Positions 23,066-30,746 of a DNA stretch of 32,453 bases are shown piece after piece (the first letter of the stretch is position 1; each line of letters opens with the position of its first letter). This stretch comes from Euryarchaeota archaeon SM23-78. GTDB taxonomy: Archaea; Nanobdellota; Nanobdellia; Woesearchaeales; SM23-78. The stretch spans positions 1 through 32,453 of the forward strand of contig LSSJ01000009.1 of NCBI GenBank assembly GCA_001595785.1. Reading direction: 5' to 3'. A program made the position numbers and the translations under genes. A model generated the notes under the pieces. The model was given only the letters and a program-made list of their open reading frames with translations. It made no database searches and was not told where the DNA came from.

Positions 23066-24355
23066 TTACTGCTTTAACTTCTGAACAACATCCTTGACAC
23101 TTAGTAGTTCTTCTTTTCCTGTCTTCATATCCCTAAGTTTTACCTTGTTCTCCTTGAGCTCTTGCTCACCTATAATAACTGTAAAAGGAATATTAAGACT
23201 ATTAGCATAAGCCAGGTTCTTGCTAATACCTCTACTCATGAGGTCCATCTCTGTCTTTATGCCTGCTTTTCTTAGTTCCTCAGTAATCTTTATACTCTCC
23301 TGCCCTGTTTTTATAGGAATAATAAATGCCTGGGTAACACTCTTTTTCTCAAATTTCTTTTTCTTCTTAAGAGCCTCTGTAATCACTTCTAAGCCAAAGG
23401 CTATTCCAGTGGCAGGATACTCTTTTCCTACTCCAAGAAAGGCTCCTATCATCTTATCATACCTGCCACCAGCAGCAGCAGAGATTTTTATATCAGAGTC
23501 TTTTAAGAAAACCTCATACACTGGCCCTGTGTAATAAGCCAGGCCTCTTGCAAGGCTAGGGCTAAACTCTAAGCTCTCAACTCCGAAGGAGTTGCAATAA
23601 CTAATTATTTCTTCAACCTCTTTTAATCCCTCAACACCAATACCAGACTTAATTAAACCTTTTAATCTTTCAATCAACTCTTTATTACTACCTTTCATAT
23701 TAATAATACTCATAATCTTAGTAACAACATCATCAGGAATGCCTTTTTGTCCCATTTCCTTAATAACTTCGTTTTCTCCAAGCTTTTCTAACTTGTCAAT
23801 TGAAATAATAGCATCAAAGCGCTTATCCTTATTAACACCTGAGAAGTCAAGCACTCCCTCAAGAAACTTCCTATTACTAAGCTTAATAACAATGGATAAG
23901 CCAAGCTGGTTAAAAGCAGAGTTAACAACAGCCAGTATCTCAGCATCAGCAAGCATAGAGCTTGCACCCACAATATCAACATCACACTGCCAGAACTCCC
24001 TCATCCTACCAGTTTTTACAGGACCGTCCCTAAAGGTTCTTCCAATCTCATAACGCTTAAAAGGCATCTTAAGCTCAGGATTCAAACCCACATACTTGGC
24101 CAAAGGAACAGTCAGGTCAAACCTTAAGCCCAGCTTTCTATCACCCTGGTCCTTAAGACTAAAAGTTTCTTTAAGCATCTCAGAGCCAATACTATACTTG
24201 CTCTCAAACAATTCATAACGAGTAAGCACAGGAGTCTCCAAAGGGCTAAAGCCATAGAGCTCAAAAACAGATTTCAAACTACTAATAACCTCTTCACGTA
24301 CAATCTTTTCTTCTGGACCAAAATCCTTGGTACCTTTTGAATTTTCTAGTTTCAT
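23066..24355 (-). CDS. hisS: Histidyl-tRNA synthetase
   Basis: 429 residues from ATG at 24355, where AGGTGA lies five nt upstream; a GTG nine nt earlier overlaps that site and is not used. Class II catalytic core: KGTKDF, motif 2 RYEIGRTFRDGPVKTGRMREFWQCDVDI, histidine-binding LARGLAYYTGPVYEV, motif 3 TGIAFGLEVI; anticodon-binding domain from about residue 330 (AFIIPIKTGQ, RKAGIKTEMDLM). It directly follows the tRNA-His gene on the same strand, an enzyme-substrate pair that may be co-transcribed. Confidence 0.96.
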   Translation of the reverse strand: MKLENSKGTKDFGPEEKIVREEVISSLKSVFELYGFSPLETPVLTRYELFESKYSIGSEMLKETFSLKDQGDRKLGLRFDLTVPLAKYVGLNPELKMPFKRYEIGRTFRDGPVKTGRMREFWQCDVDIVGASSMLADAEILAVVNSAFNQLGLSIVIKLSNRKFLEGVLDFSGVNKDKRFDAIISIDKLEKLGENEVIKEMGQKGIPDDVVTKIMSIINMKGSNKELIERLKGLIKSGIGVEGLKEVEEIISYCNSFGVESLEFSPSLARGLAYYTGPVYEVFLKDSDIKISAAAGGRYDKMIGAFLGVGKEYPATGIAFGLEVITEALKKKKKFEKKSVTQAFIIPIKTGQESIKITEELRKAGIKTEMDLMSRGISKNLAYANSLNIPFTVIIGEQELKENKVKLRDMKTGKEELLSVKDVVQKLKQ

Positions 24356-24384
24356 TACTATCACCTAGGTAAGTATAAATAGGC

Positions 24385-24411
24385 GGCGCTCAAAAGCAAG
24401 CTTTTGGCGCC
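24385..24411. repeat. GC-clamped hairpin between tRNA-His and hisS
   Basis: GGCGC (24385-24389) and GCGCC (24407-24411) enclose CAAAAGC-AA-GCTTTTG, giving a 12-bp stem with one unpaired base. GGCGGCGC just before it also forms the 3' end of the tRNA-His gene at 24433-24440, so the region looks like a partial copy of the tRNA end. It may be a processing or terminator structure, or a relative of the CAAAA palindromes. Confidence 0.65.
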
Positions 24412-24432
24412 ACTTTTTTCCTGTGTCAAAAA

Positions 24433-24507
24433 GGCGGCGCCCGGGATTTGAACCCGGACCGGAAGATCCACAGTCTTCAATGCTAGCCAGATTACACCAA
24501 CGCCGCC
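24433..24507 (-). tRNA. tRNA-His (GTG anticodon)
   Basis: Minus strand. G-1 (24507) is encoded; acceptor GCGGCGT pairs with GCGCCGC, and C73 lies opposite G-1, the histidine identity pair. D arm with GGCTAG loop core, anticodon stem GAAGA/TCTTC with loop CTGTGGA giving GTG, T stem CCGGG/CCCGG with TTCAAAT. No CCA is encoded. TTTTT follows directly (24428-24432 on the other strand read as A). hisS is downstream. Confidence 0.95.
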
Positions 24508-24540
24508 ATTTTATTGGATTATACACAAGAAGGTTAAAGT

Positions 24541-24645
24541 TTTTATAAATATAACTATTTAAATCAAGAATTCTATTGTCCGAGATGAACACAACCAACT
24601 CGTTTCATTGTGAACCTTAGATAGGAACAACCATTTATAAAGGTT
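24541..24645 (-). promoter_or_regulatory. Promoters upstream of tRNA-His
   Basis: Minus-strand TATA ATTTATAAAA at 24541-24550 predicts a start near 24519, 12 nt before the tRNA. A second, stronger AACCTTTATAAATGG at about 24632-24645 predicts a start near 24614, just before an ATG at 24608 that opens only 11 codons (MKRVGCVHLGQ). The 24508-24692 stretch holds nothing else recognisable. Confidence 0.5.
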
Positions 24646-24692
24646 ATGCACTTGGTATGGATTTATCCTCATCTATCCGTTCATAGCAATTG

Positions 24693-25502
24693 TTATTTAT
24701 AAATCCATATAAATCTATCTGGAGTGTGAATATAACTTTTTCCGTGCTTGTCTTTTTTTACATGTTTTTTTAGCTCCTTATTGATTTCCCTGTTTATCTC
24801 TTTCTTAACAATCTTTTCATGGTCTTCTGGCTTTGTTTGCAAAATAAATGATAACACCCGCTTTGTATCTGAGTTCTTTGGGTCTAATATCCCGTCTACA
24901 TAGAACCTTTGATCTGGTTCTTGAGTAGAAACTTCATGAGATATGTTTTTTTCCTTTAAGTAATCGATTATTACATTGTAAGAGATTATATCTTTGTGCT
25001 TGTAGTAAGGTGAAATTTTTTGTCTGATAGGGAACAAGTCTGAATTTGGGCTTTCTATGATTATACAAGCAAGCCCATTTTTTTTAAGAAAAGAAGGGAT
25101 TTTTTCCAATGAATTTTTTTCTATTCGATACATTGAATGAAAAAAAGTAATTAAGTCATACTGCTTTTGTGCAACAAACTCTTCCCAAATAGTATGATGT
25201 CTTTCGTTGACAAGGTATTCCAGCTTGTTTTTGCAGAAGTTCTTGTTAAAAACATTTAATAATTCTTTTGAGGGCTCGACTACATCTATTAGGATGTAAT
25301 CCATGTAATCTGTCAAGCCATTTTTTATTATTCGTACTAATTTTGTTCCTGGTCCCGCCCCTACATCTAGCCAATGAAGGTTTTTTGTATTTGTTTTTTC
25401 TAGGTATTCCTTTAAAAAAGTATTTGAGTCTATCTCTTCCTCATTTGAATGTTTTAGAAAATAGCTCATATTCTTTAGATATTCACTTGGAGGCGTGGTC
25501 AT
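24693..25502 (-). CDS. SAM-dependent methyltransferase coupled to the RibA-like gene
   Basis: 269 residues from the ATG at 25502. GGTGA, contained in the last codons of the RibA-like gene, lies five nt upstream; two earlier ATGs (25538, 25520) overlap ribA without a site. Class I methyltransferase: LHWLDVGAGPGTKLV is motif I, YILIDVVEPS motif II, YDLITFFHSMYRIE motif IV, and GLACIIIESP the following strand. The overall layout resembles histamine N-methyltransferase-like enzymes acting on small molecules, but the substrate is not evident. Translational coupling implies it works with the RibA-like product. A Lys-rich tail follows (KKHVKKDKHGK). Confidence 0.8.
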   Translation of the reverse strand: MTTPPSEYLKNMSYFLKHSNEEEIDSNTFLKEYLEKTNTKNLHWLDVGAGPGTKLVRIIKNGLTDYMDYILIDVVEPSKELLNVFNKNFCKNKLEYLVNERHHTIWEEFVAQKQYDLITFFHSMYRIEKNSLEKIPSFLKKNGLACIIIESPNSDLFPIRQKISPYYKHKDIISYNVIIDYLKEKNISHEVSTQEPDQRFYVDGILDPKNSDTKRVLSFILQTKPEDHEKIVKKEINREINKELKKHVKKDKHGKSYIHTPDRFIWIYK

Positions 25503-25503
25503 T

Positions 25504-26169
25504 TTAATCACCAAAATCATAAGAATACATATGCCCAAGTTTCTCTTTCTTAGTTCTGAGCTCTCGTTTGTTATATTTTGTTAAGGGTCCTTCATGAGCA
25601 ATTCTTATTGCAGGAATATTATTTTTCTTTAGAATTTCTATTCTATTCGGATTATTGGTCAGGATTCTAACGCTTTTGATTTCAAAATGATTTAATATGT
25701 CTATTATTGGCCCATAATTCCTTGCATCTGCTGGCAATCCTAAATACAAATGTGCTTCTACCGTGTCCAAATTTTTTTCTTGTTCTACCTGGTAGCCTTT
25801 GAGATGATTATCTATCCCCACTCCTCTGCCGTGCTGGTCTAAGCAGTAAATATAGATTCCTGCGCCTTCGTCAGATATTTTTTTCAATCCGTGCTTGAGT
25901 TGATACTGACAGTCGCATAGCTGCGAGCCGTAGAGGTGAGCATATGTACATGCTGATTCTATTCTCATTAGAACATTTTCTTTTCCTTTGATATCACCCA
26001 AAGTAATTACGTGAAAATGCTCTTTATCTCCTAAAAACTTGTTTTTTGTTGGTGAAGTAAATAGATGCAAAATAAATTTTTCTTCAATGCTTCCATCTAC
26101 CAGCTTACATGGCATCTTGAACTTTCCATGTAGCCTGCATTCCAAGTCTTTTGTTTTGTTTTTAACCAT
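25504..26169 (-). CDS. GTP cyclohydrolase II (RibA) family protein
   Basis: 221 residues, matching a single GCH II domain with no RibB fusion. The zinc ligands are Cys74, Cys85 and Cys87 (ESAC...QLCDC). GIYIYCLDQHGRGVGI (112-116 QHGRG) replaces the usual QEGRG. DTVEAHLYLGLPADARNYG, VRILTNNPNRIEIL and PLTKYNKRELRTKKEKLGH complete the signature. Typical GCH II opens GTP to the pyrimidine precursor of riboflavin; archaea normally use ArfA instead, so this is either transferred riboflavin capacity or a branch enzyme. Its start overlaps a 23-codon upstream frame, and its end carries the ribosome-binding site of the methyltransferase. Confidence 0.85.
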   Translation of the reverse strand: MVKNKTKDLECRLHGKFKMPCKLVDGSIEEKFILHLFTSPTKNKFLGDKEHFHVITLGDIKGKENVLMRIESACTYAHLYGSQLCDCQYQLKHGLKKISDEGAGIYIYCLDQHGRGVGIDNHLKGYQVEQEKNLDTVEAHLYLGLPADARNYGPIIDILNHFEIKSVRILTNNPNRIEILKKNNIPAIRIAHEGPLTKYNKRELRTKKEKLGHMYSYDFGD

Positions 26170-26233
26170 GTTTATCTCTCTTTTCTTTTGAAGCCCGAGG
26201 AGTTTGCGCCCCCCGTGCTTCTGGTTGAGACAT
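26162..26233 (-). CDS. Putative 23-codon upstream ORF overlapping the ribA start
   Basis: ATG at 26233 lies about 5 nt after the predicted transcript start (TATA at about 26258-26268), so it would be leaderless. It encodes MSQPEARGAQTP followed by a basic end (RASKEKRDKHG). Its stop TAA overlaps the ribA ATG (ATGGTTAA), an arrangement suited to reinitiation. The DNA is GC-rich for this genome and can fold (GAAGC/GCTTC, 26190-26194 with 26217-26221), so it might instead be a structured non-coding leader. Confidence 0.4.
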   Translation of the reverse strand: MSQPEARGAQTPRASKEKRDKHG

Positions 26234-26257
26234 TTTAACTACTAGATAGTAACTACT

Positions 26258-26311
26258 TATTATAAATATTAACTCTCCTTTTAAAGGAGAGTTATAAAAA
26301 GATTTATAAAC
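26258..26311. promoter_or_regulatory. Divergent promoters with a central 25-bp palindrome (candidate TrmB-like operator)
   Basis: A perfect inverted repeat, TAACTCTCCTTT (26270-26281) and AAAGGAGAGTTA (26283-26294) around one T, sits between two TATA boxes. The minus-strand TATA (TTTATAAT, about 26260-26268) serves the RibA-like operon and abuts the palindrome, so its BRE lies inside it. The plus-strand TATA (GATTTATAAAC, about 26301-26311) serves the TrmB-like gene, with the ATG 26-28 nt downstream (leaderless). The position fits an operator read by the adjacent regulator. Confidence 0.7.
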
Positions 26312-26333
26312 AAAATAAACAATACTTCCTTAT

Positions 26334-27098
26334 ATGCTAGAAACAGATGTAAAAACCCTAGAAACAGCAGGCCTCACACATGCTCAATCAATAATCTATC
26401 TTACCTTGTTAGAACTAGGGCAAACAAAAATAGGGCACATTATAGAAAAAACCAGACTGCAATCATCAGTTGTTCATAACAATATAAATAAACTCATTGA
26501 TAAGGGCTTGGTCAATTTTGTCATGGTTGGTAAAATAAAGCACTATCAAGTTGCAGAGCCAGAAGTGTTTCTTAATTATATGGAAGAACAAAAACAAAGG
26601 ATAGATGAGAATAAAAGAGAAATACAAAAGATAATTCCTAAATTAAACCTGATAAAAGAAGAAAGCAAGAAGAAGACAGAAGTAGAAGTATATAAAGGGA
26701 AAAAAGGATTTAAAACAGCATTTATAGAGGAATATTCAAAGGCAGAACCAAAACATACAGTATGTTTTCTAGCCATGCCCTCAGAATATCAAGCAGATCA
26801 AGACATCCAAGATGTTTTTGCTAAGGTTAATAAGATTATATTAGAGAAAAAAGGAAAATTTAAAGGATTGGGGCCGAGGAAAGTAAAGAAACTATGGGAA
26901 GGGATTTACACTAAGAAAAAAGGATATGAACTACTCTATTTAGATGAAGACTTCCCATGGGATATTAACATATTATCAGAAACAGTTTTGATTTCTTTAT
27001 GGGGTGATGAACCAACAGTGATAAAAGTAAAAAACAAGACTTTTCGGGATCACGCAATGCGGTACTTCAATTATAAATGGAGACAAGCTAAACCCTAG
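26334..27098 (+). CDS. TrmB-family transcriptional regulator
   Basis: 254 residues. An N-terminal winged helix (LETAGLTHAQSIIYLTLLELG, TKIGHIIEKTRLQSSVVHNNINKL with the recognition helix, and a wing LVNFVMVGKIKHYQV) is followed by a coiled coil (about 80-115) and a C-terminal effector-like domain (VEVYKGKKGFKTAFIEEY, LLYLDEDFPWDINIL). TrmB proteins sense sugars or other small molecules and bind palindromes next to TATA boxes. The gene is leaderless, divergent from the RibA-like/methyltransferase operon, and probably controls both itself and that operon. Its stop overlaps the convergent alaX stop by 3 nt. Confidence 0.85.
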   Translation: MLETDVKTLETAGLTHAQSIIYLTLLELGQTKIGHIIEKTRLQSSVVHNNINKLIDKGLVNFVMVGKIKHYQVAEPEVFLNYMEEQKQRIDENKREIQKIIPKLNLIKEESKKKTEVEVYKGKKGFKTAFIEEYSKAEPKHTVCFLAMPSEYQADQDIQDVFAKVNKIILEKKGKFKGLGPRKVKKLWEGIYTKKKGYELLYLDEDFPWDINILSETVLISLWGDEPTVIKVKNKTFRDHAMRYFNYKWRQAKP

Positions 27099-27838
27099 CT
27101 TTTATTTTTCTCCTCATCAACCAGCTCATAATACAATCTTCTGTTATTCTTGCCCTTGTTATCAAGCTTTAAAAGCTTTACACCCTTTATCTCGCTTATA
27201 TCCTTGAGATGAGTGCCTCCACAAGCCTCAATAGTTACTCCTTCAATCTCTACCAACCTAATCTCTTTTATATCGTCAGAAAAGCCTTTTGCAAGGTTAG
27301 TGAGTCTCTCATACCTTTGCAATGCTTCTTCTCTAGGCATAAGGTAAAGATTAACCTTGGCTCCTTTTTTTATTAACTCATTAGCCTTATCCATGTACTC
27401 AGCAAACTTGCCCCTGTCAAAATCCTCAAGATTAAAATCAATCCTTGACTTATCCAGTCCTAGCTGGTTGCCTGTTATCAGAGCATTTGCATCTTTTTCA
27501 ATAATGATTGATATAACATGAGCTGCTGTGTGCATCCTCATAAGCCTGTACCTCCTGTCCCAGTCAATTACTCCTTTGACTTTGTCGCCTGGCTTTAGAA
27601 CAGGTTTGCCATCCATATCAACTTCGTGGCTTATCATATCACCGAACTTAGCAACATAAACAACACTGTACTCTGTGCCATCCTCTGCAATCATCTTTCC
27701 TGTGTCATACGGCTGGCCTCCAGCATTAGGATAAAAAGCAGTTTTGTCAAGCACAACATATTTATCATCCTTAACCGAATCAACAGTAGCTTCGAATTCT
27801 TTTAAGTAACAGTCAAGCAAAAATAAGGCTTCAGTCAT
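27095..27838 (-). CDS. alaX: Alanyl-tRNA editing protein AlaX (AlaX-M type)
   Basis: 247 residues from the ATG at 27838, five nt after GGTGA; a GTG at 27847 overlaps that site. AFYPNAGGQPYDTG is the N-terminal glycine-rich module, HTAAH (His103, His107) and EACGGTH supply the zinc ligands of the editing site. Length and N-terminal module fit AlaX-M, which hydrolyses Ser-tRNA-Ala and sometimes Gly-tRNA-Ala in trans. No alaS is present in the window. TATA at about 27875-27888 gives a short leader. Confidence 0.93.
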   Translation of the reverse strand: MTEALFLLDCYLKEFEATVDSVKDDKYVVLDKTAFYPNAGGQPYDTGKMIAEDGTEYSVVYVAKFGDMISHEVDMDGKPVLKPGDKVKGVIDWDRRYRLMRMHTAAHVISIIIEKDANALITGNQLGLDKSRIDFNLEDFDRGKFAEYMDKANELIKKGAKVNLYLMPREEALQRYERLTNLAKGFSDDIKEIRLVEIEGVTIEACGGTHLKDISEIKGVKLLKLDNKGKNNRRLYYELVDEEKNKS

Positions 27839-27990
27839 GAATATCACCTCGATGGAGAGGTTAAGGAGGGTTCTTTTTTATATTTTGTCTTAACCAACAG
27901 ATATGATTCGCTTCAAATAACCACTTCATAATGAAAATGTATATAAATAGTTAGGTAATTCTGATAAAAATTAAATGTGTAGGTGATAAA

Positions 27991-28272
27991 ATGATACTTT
28001 CAGAAAATAAAATATCTCCAGATAAAGAGATTGCAGACATAGTTAACGAGTTAGAAGATCTTCAACTCATACCTCTTGATGAGGAAGCTGATGAAAGAGC
28101 AATAGAATTAGTTGATAGTTTAACCCGTATTTCAAAGGATTATAAAGACAGATATATGGTGTACTTATCTGATACAACTGATTGTTTAAATGGAATGATA
28201 CAATGGTATAATAAACATAAAAAGCCTGTTCCTAAAAACACTGTTTATTTAATGCTATTAAATGATATTTAA
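27991..28272 (+). CDS. Small acidic hypothetical protein upstream of KAS III
   Basis: 93 residues, acidic and helical, without membrane segment (DKEIADIVNELEDLQLIPLDEEADERAIE is broken by proline; the C-terminal part contains YNKHKKPVPKNTVYLMLL). GGTGA lies five nt before the ATG and a TATA (TGTATATAAATAG, about 27938-27950) precedes it. It ends 12 nt before the ketoacyl synthase and is probably co-transcribed with it. Not recognised; not an acyl carrier protein (no DSL motif). Confidence 0.65.
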   Translation: MILSENKISPDKEIADIVNELEDLQLIPLDEEADERAIELVDSLTRISKDYKDRYMVYLSDTTDCLNGMIQWYNKHKKPVPKNTVYLMLLNDI

Positions 28273-28284
28273 AGGTAAGTTCTG

Positions 28285-29391
28285 ATGAATACAGAAATAT
28301 ATACTATTTTTAATGGAACTGGAAGTTATATACCTAAACAAAGGATTCCTAATAAGCATTTTCTAAAAAATGAATTTTATGATTCAGATGGGAACAAAAT
28401 TGATAAACCAAACAAAGAGATTATACAGAAGTTTGAGGAGATAACAGGTATCAAGGAAAGAAGGTATGTTTGGGATTACCAGAACACCTCAGATATTTCT
28501 TATATAGCAGCAAAGAATGCTTTTAAAGACTCAGGTATTGATAAGGAAAGCCTTGATTACATAATTGTTGCTCATAACTTTGGAGATGTAAGAGCAGATA
28601 ATAAAAGGTCTGAGTTTGTTCCAACTCTTGCTTCGAGAGTAAAGCATAAATTAGAGATAGAGAATCCTCATACACTTGCTTATGACCTTCCCTTTGGTTG
28701 TCCTGGTTGGCTTCAAGGAGTTATTCAAGCTGATTATTACATTAAGTCAGGGGATGCAAAAAGAGTTATGGTTATAGGAGCAGAAACTCTTTCAAGGATT
28801 TATGACCCTCACGACAGGGACGGCATGATATATGCTGATGGAGCAGGAGCAACAATACTAGAAGCAATCCTGAGCAAAGATCGCCTTGGTATTCTTTCTC
28901 ACGCTGCAAGAAGCGATACTAAGGAGCATGCTTATATGTTATGGATGGATAAATCATATAATCCTGATTATGGGACTGATGACTTGCTGCTTAAGATGCA
29001 CGGGCATGAGCTGTATAAATATGCTTTGAGAACAGTTCCCTTGGTTGTTAAAGAGGCTCTTGACAAAGCAGGAGTACACCTTAATGATGTGCGTAAAGTC
29101 CTTATACACCAGGCAAATGAAAAAATGGATGAAGCAATTCTGCAGCAACTATTCCGTTTGTATGGTAAGAAGAAAAGTGAAATACCAAAATACATAATGC
29201 CCATGACAATATCCTGGCTTGGAAACAGCTCAGTTGCAACCCTGCCTACAATGCTTGACTTAATATTCAAAGGAAAACTTAATGACCATGATTTAAGAGA
29301 AGGAGACATTATTGTTTTTGCATCTGTAGGAGCAGGAATGAACATAAATGCAGCGGTTTATAAAATGCCTTTGCTTTCTTTTAGATACTAA
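28285..29391 (+). CDS. Beta-ketoacyl-ACP synthase III-like (bacterial type)
   Basis: 368 residues. Thiolase fold with the Cys-His-Asn triad: Cys139 (LPFGCPGWLQG), His275 (LIHQANEKM), Asn314 (WLGNSSVATLP). YADGAGATIL and FASVGAGMNINA are family signatures. PNKHFLKNEFYDSDGNKID resembles bacterial FabH-like enzymes of the Bacteroidetes type and differs from archaeal HMG-CoA synthase, which has Glu/His differently placed. It would join an acyl-CoA to malonyl-ACP or a similar acceptor. Archaea lack a full FAS II and no ACP or other fab gene is seen, so the true substrate is open. It overlaps the convergent phosphoglycerate mutase by 4 nt. Confidence 0.82.
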   Translation: MNTEIYTIFNGTGSYIPKQRIPNKHFLKNEFYDSDGNKIDKPNKEIIQKFEEITGIKERRYVWDYQNTSDISYIAAKNAFKDSGIDKESLDYIIVAHNFGDVRADNKRSEFVPTLASRVKHKLEIENPHTLAYDLPFGCPGWLQGVIQADYYIKSGDAKRVMVIGAETLSRIYDPHDRDGMIYADGAGATILEAILSKDRLGILSHAARSDTKEHAYMLWMDKSYNPDYGTDDLLLKMHGHELYKYALRTVPLVVKEALDKAGVHLNDVRKVLIHQANEKMDEAILQQLFRLYGKKKSEIPKYIMPMTISWLGNSSVATLPTMLDLIFKGKLNDHDLREGDIIVFASVGAGMNINAAVYKMPLLSFRY

Positions 29392-30050
29392 ACCTCAACT
29401 ACATAATCAAAATAATCATCCCACGGGTTTTCTAACTCCATCATTTGCTTTATTGATAGTTTTTCAAAGTATCTCCTGAAAGGCCTCATGGAATTGCCAT
29501 GAGCAGAAATAGCAACATTCACTTTTTCCCTCTTCATGAATTTGAGCAGCTCCTTGATAAAACTTAGCACTCTCTTCTCAACCATCTTAACACTCTCACC
29601 GCCAGGCGGCCTCACATCATAAGACCTTCTAATAATCTTAAGCTCTGCTTCTCCAAGCTTCTTAATGAACTGCTTCCTGTCCCAGCCAGTGAGATGATCT
29701 ATTTTATGCCAGTGAAGCAGGGTTCTGTAAGCATCTGTGCCTTCTCTCTTAACAAAGGACTTATGGGACTTGCCTTGAAGCCTGCCATAACTCCTCTCAA
29801 GCATCTTATCATTAGTTATAATGATTTTACACTCAGGATGATACTTAAGCACCTCTTTCAAAGTATCCTTTGACCTAGAAAGGCTTGTCTGAAAAGCAAC
29901 ATCAATCCTCTTGTTCTTCAGCTTTGTGGCAATAACCTTAGCCTGCTTAATCCCCAGAGGCGTGAGCATGGAATCCTTCCACCCAGTAAAGATGTGGTCA
30001 CGATTATAATAACTCTGGCCATGCCTGAACAAGTAGATGTGTTTTTTCAT
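29388..30050 (-). CDS. gpmA: 2,3-bisphosphoglycerate-dependent phosphoglycerate mutase
   Basis: 220 residues. Histidine phosphatase fold: LFRHGQSYYN with the phosphorylated His10, ERSYGRLQG with catalytic Glu85, RPPGGESVKM, and SAHGNSMRP with His184. These are the dPGM signatures, converting 3- to 2-phosphoglycerate. Many archaea use the unrelated ApgM, so a bacterial-type enzyme suggests transfer. A minus-strand TATA (TTTTTATACT, about 30070-30080) lies at leaderless spacing. Confidence 0.9.
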   Translation of the reverse strand: MKKHIYLFRHGQSYYNRDHIFTGWKDSMLTPLGIKQAKVIATKLKNKRIDVAFQTSLSRSKDTLKEVLKYHPECKIIITNDKMLERSYGRLQGKSHKSFVKREGTDAYRTLLHWHKIDHLTGWDRKQFIKKLGEAELKIIRRSYDVRPPGGESVKMVEKRVLSFIKELLKFMKREKVNVAISAHGNSMRPFRRYFEKLSIKQMMELENPWDDYFDYVVEV

Positions 30051-30095
30051 AAAAAAGATTAGAATTTGATAGTATAAAAAGTTAACTATAATTAT

Positions 30096-30746
30096 TCACT
30101 TCAGCACAACCCCAGTCTTCATACTCCAGAGATACAGGTCCAGCTCTGCTGGGCTCATCCCCAACTTGCTTGCAAGTTGCAAAAATTTATTTTCTATTTC
30201 TAAATATTTCTTCTTACTCAGGGTTTTAGGGATTTCTTTTATAACCCCATCCTCATACATCAAATTTAATACATGTCTGTCAAGGATTGCAACATCAAAA
30301 TAACCAACATTTCTTAGGAAATGACTAGCTTCTTTATAGCCCAAGCCTTTAATATTCTTTACTAGCCACTCTCTTGCACCAGATTGTCCATCTTGCTGAC
30401 CTTTTTGCTTAACCACTTTCTTGATCTTATCCTTTATATTCAAATGCTTCCTTGCTTCAACAATGAATTTAGCTTTATTATTATGAAACCTATGTTTATA
30501 TTTTTTAATTGCGCCCTTTATATCATTAAGGCACCAGGTGCAGAATCCGTTAGCTCTGACTTCTTTTTGAATATTAATAGCAGTCTTAGCCTTGGAATTA
30601 GCAGTTAATATACAAAAACATAACTCGCAGAACCAATCCTTGTTATTCTTATTCTTAAACGCCTCAAATTCCTTTAGTTTTTTATCTATCAATATCTTTA
30701 CCTTGCTTTTTTTTAGCTTTTTAACAGATTCAGTTAATTTTCTCAT
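30096..30746 (-). CDS. N-glycosylase/DNA lyase, Ogg2 type
   Basis: 216 residues, the length of archaeal Ogg2. It excises 8-oxoguanine and nicks the strand. CELCFCILTANSKA lies in the first helical domain. The helix-hairpin-helix VKNIKGLGYKEASHFLRNVG contains the catalytic lysine and is followed by the Asp in FDVAILDRHVL. The C-terminal LWSMKTGVVLK ends with the base-sensing lysine typical of the family. Extra N-terminal cysteines are present. It overlaps the upstream membrane gene by 4 nt (ATGA), placing it at the end of the redox operon. Confidence 0.9.
   Translation of the reverse strand: MRKLTESVKKLKKSKVKILIDKKLKEFEAFKNKNNKDWFCELCFCILTANSKAKTAINIQKEVRANGFCTWCLNDIKGAIKKYKHRFHNNKAKFIVEARKHLNIKDKIKKVVKQKGQQDGQSGAREWLVKNIKGLGYKEASHFLRNVGYFDVAILDRHVLNLMYEDGVIKEIPKTLSKKKYLEIENKFLQLASKLGMSPAELDLYLWSMKTGVVLK

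Noticed and set aside
24380-24440. Attachment site (duplicated tRNA 3' end)
   Set aside because: The shared GGCGGCGC is only 8 bp and no integrase or island lies between or beside the copies.
24365-24598. 77-codon minus-strand frame
   Set aside because: It runs straight through the tRNA-His gene and the GC-clamped hairpin and has no coding signature.
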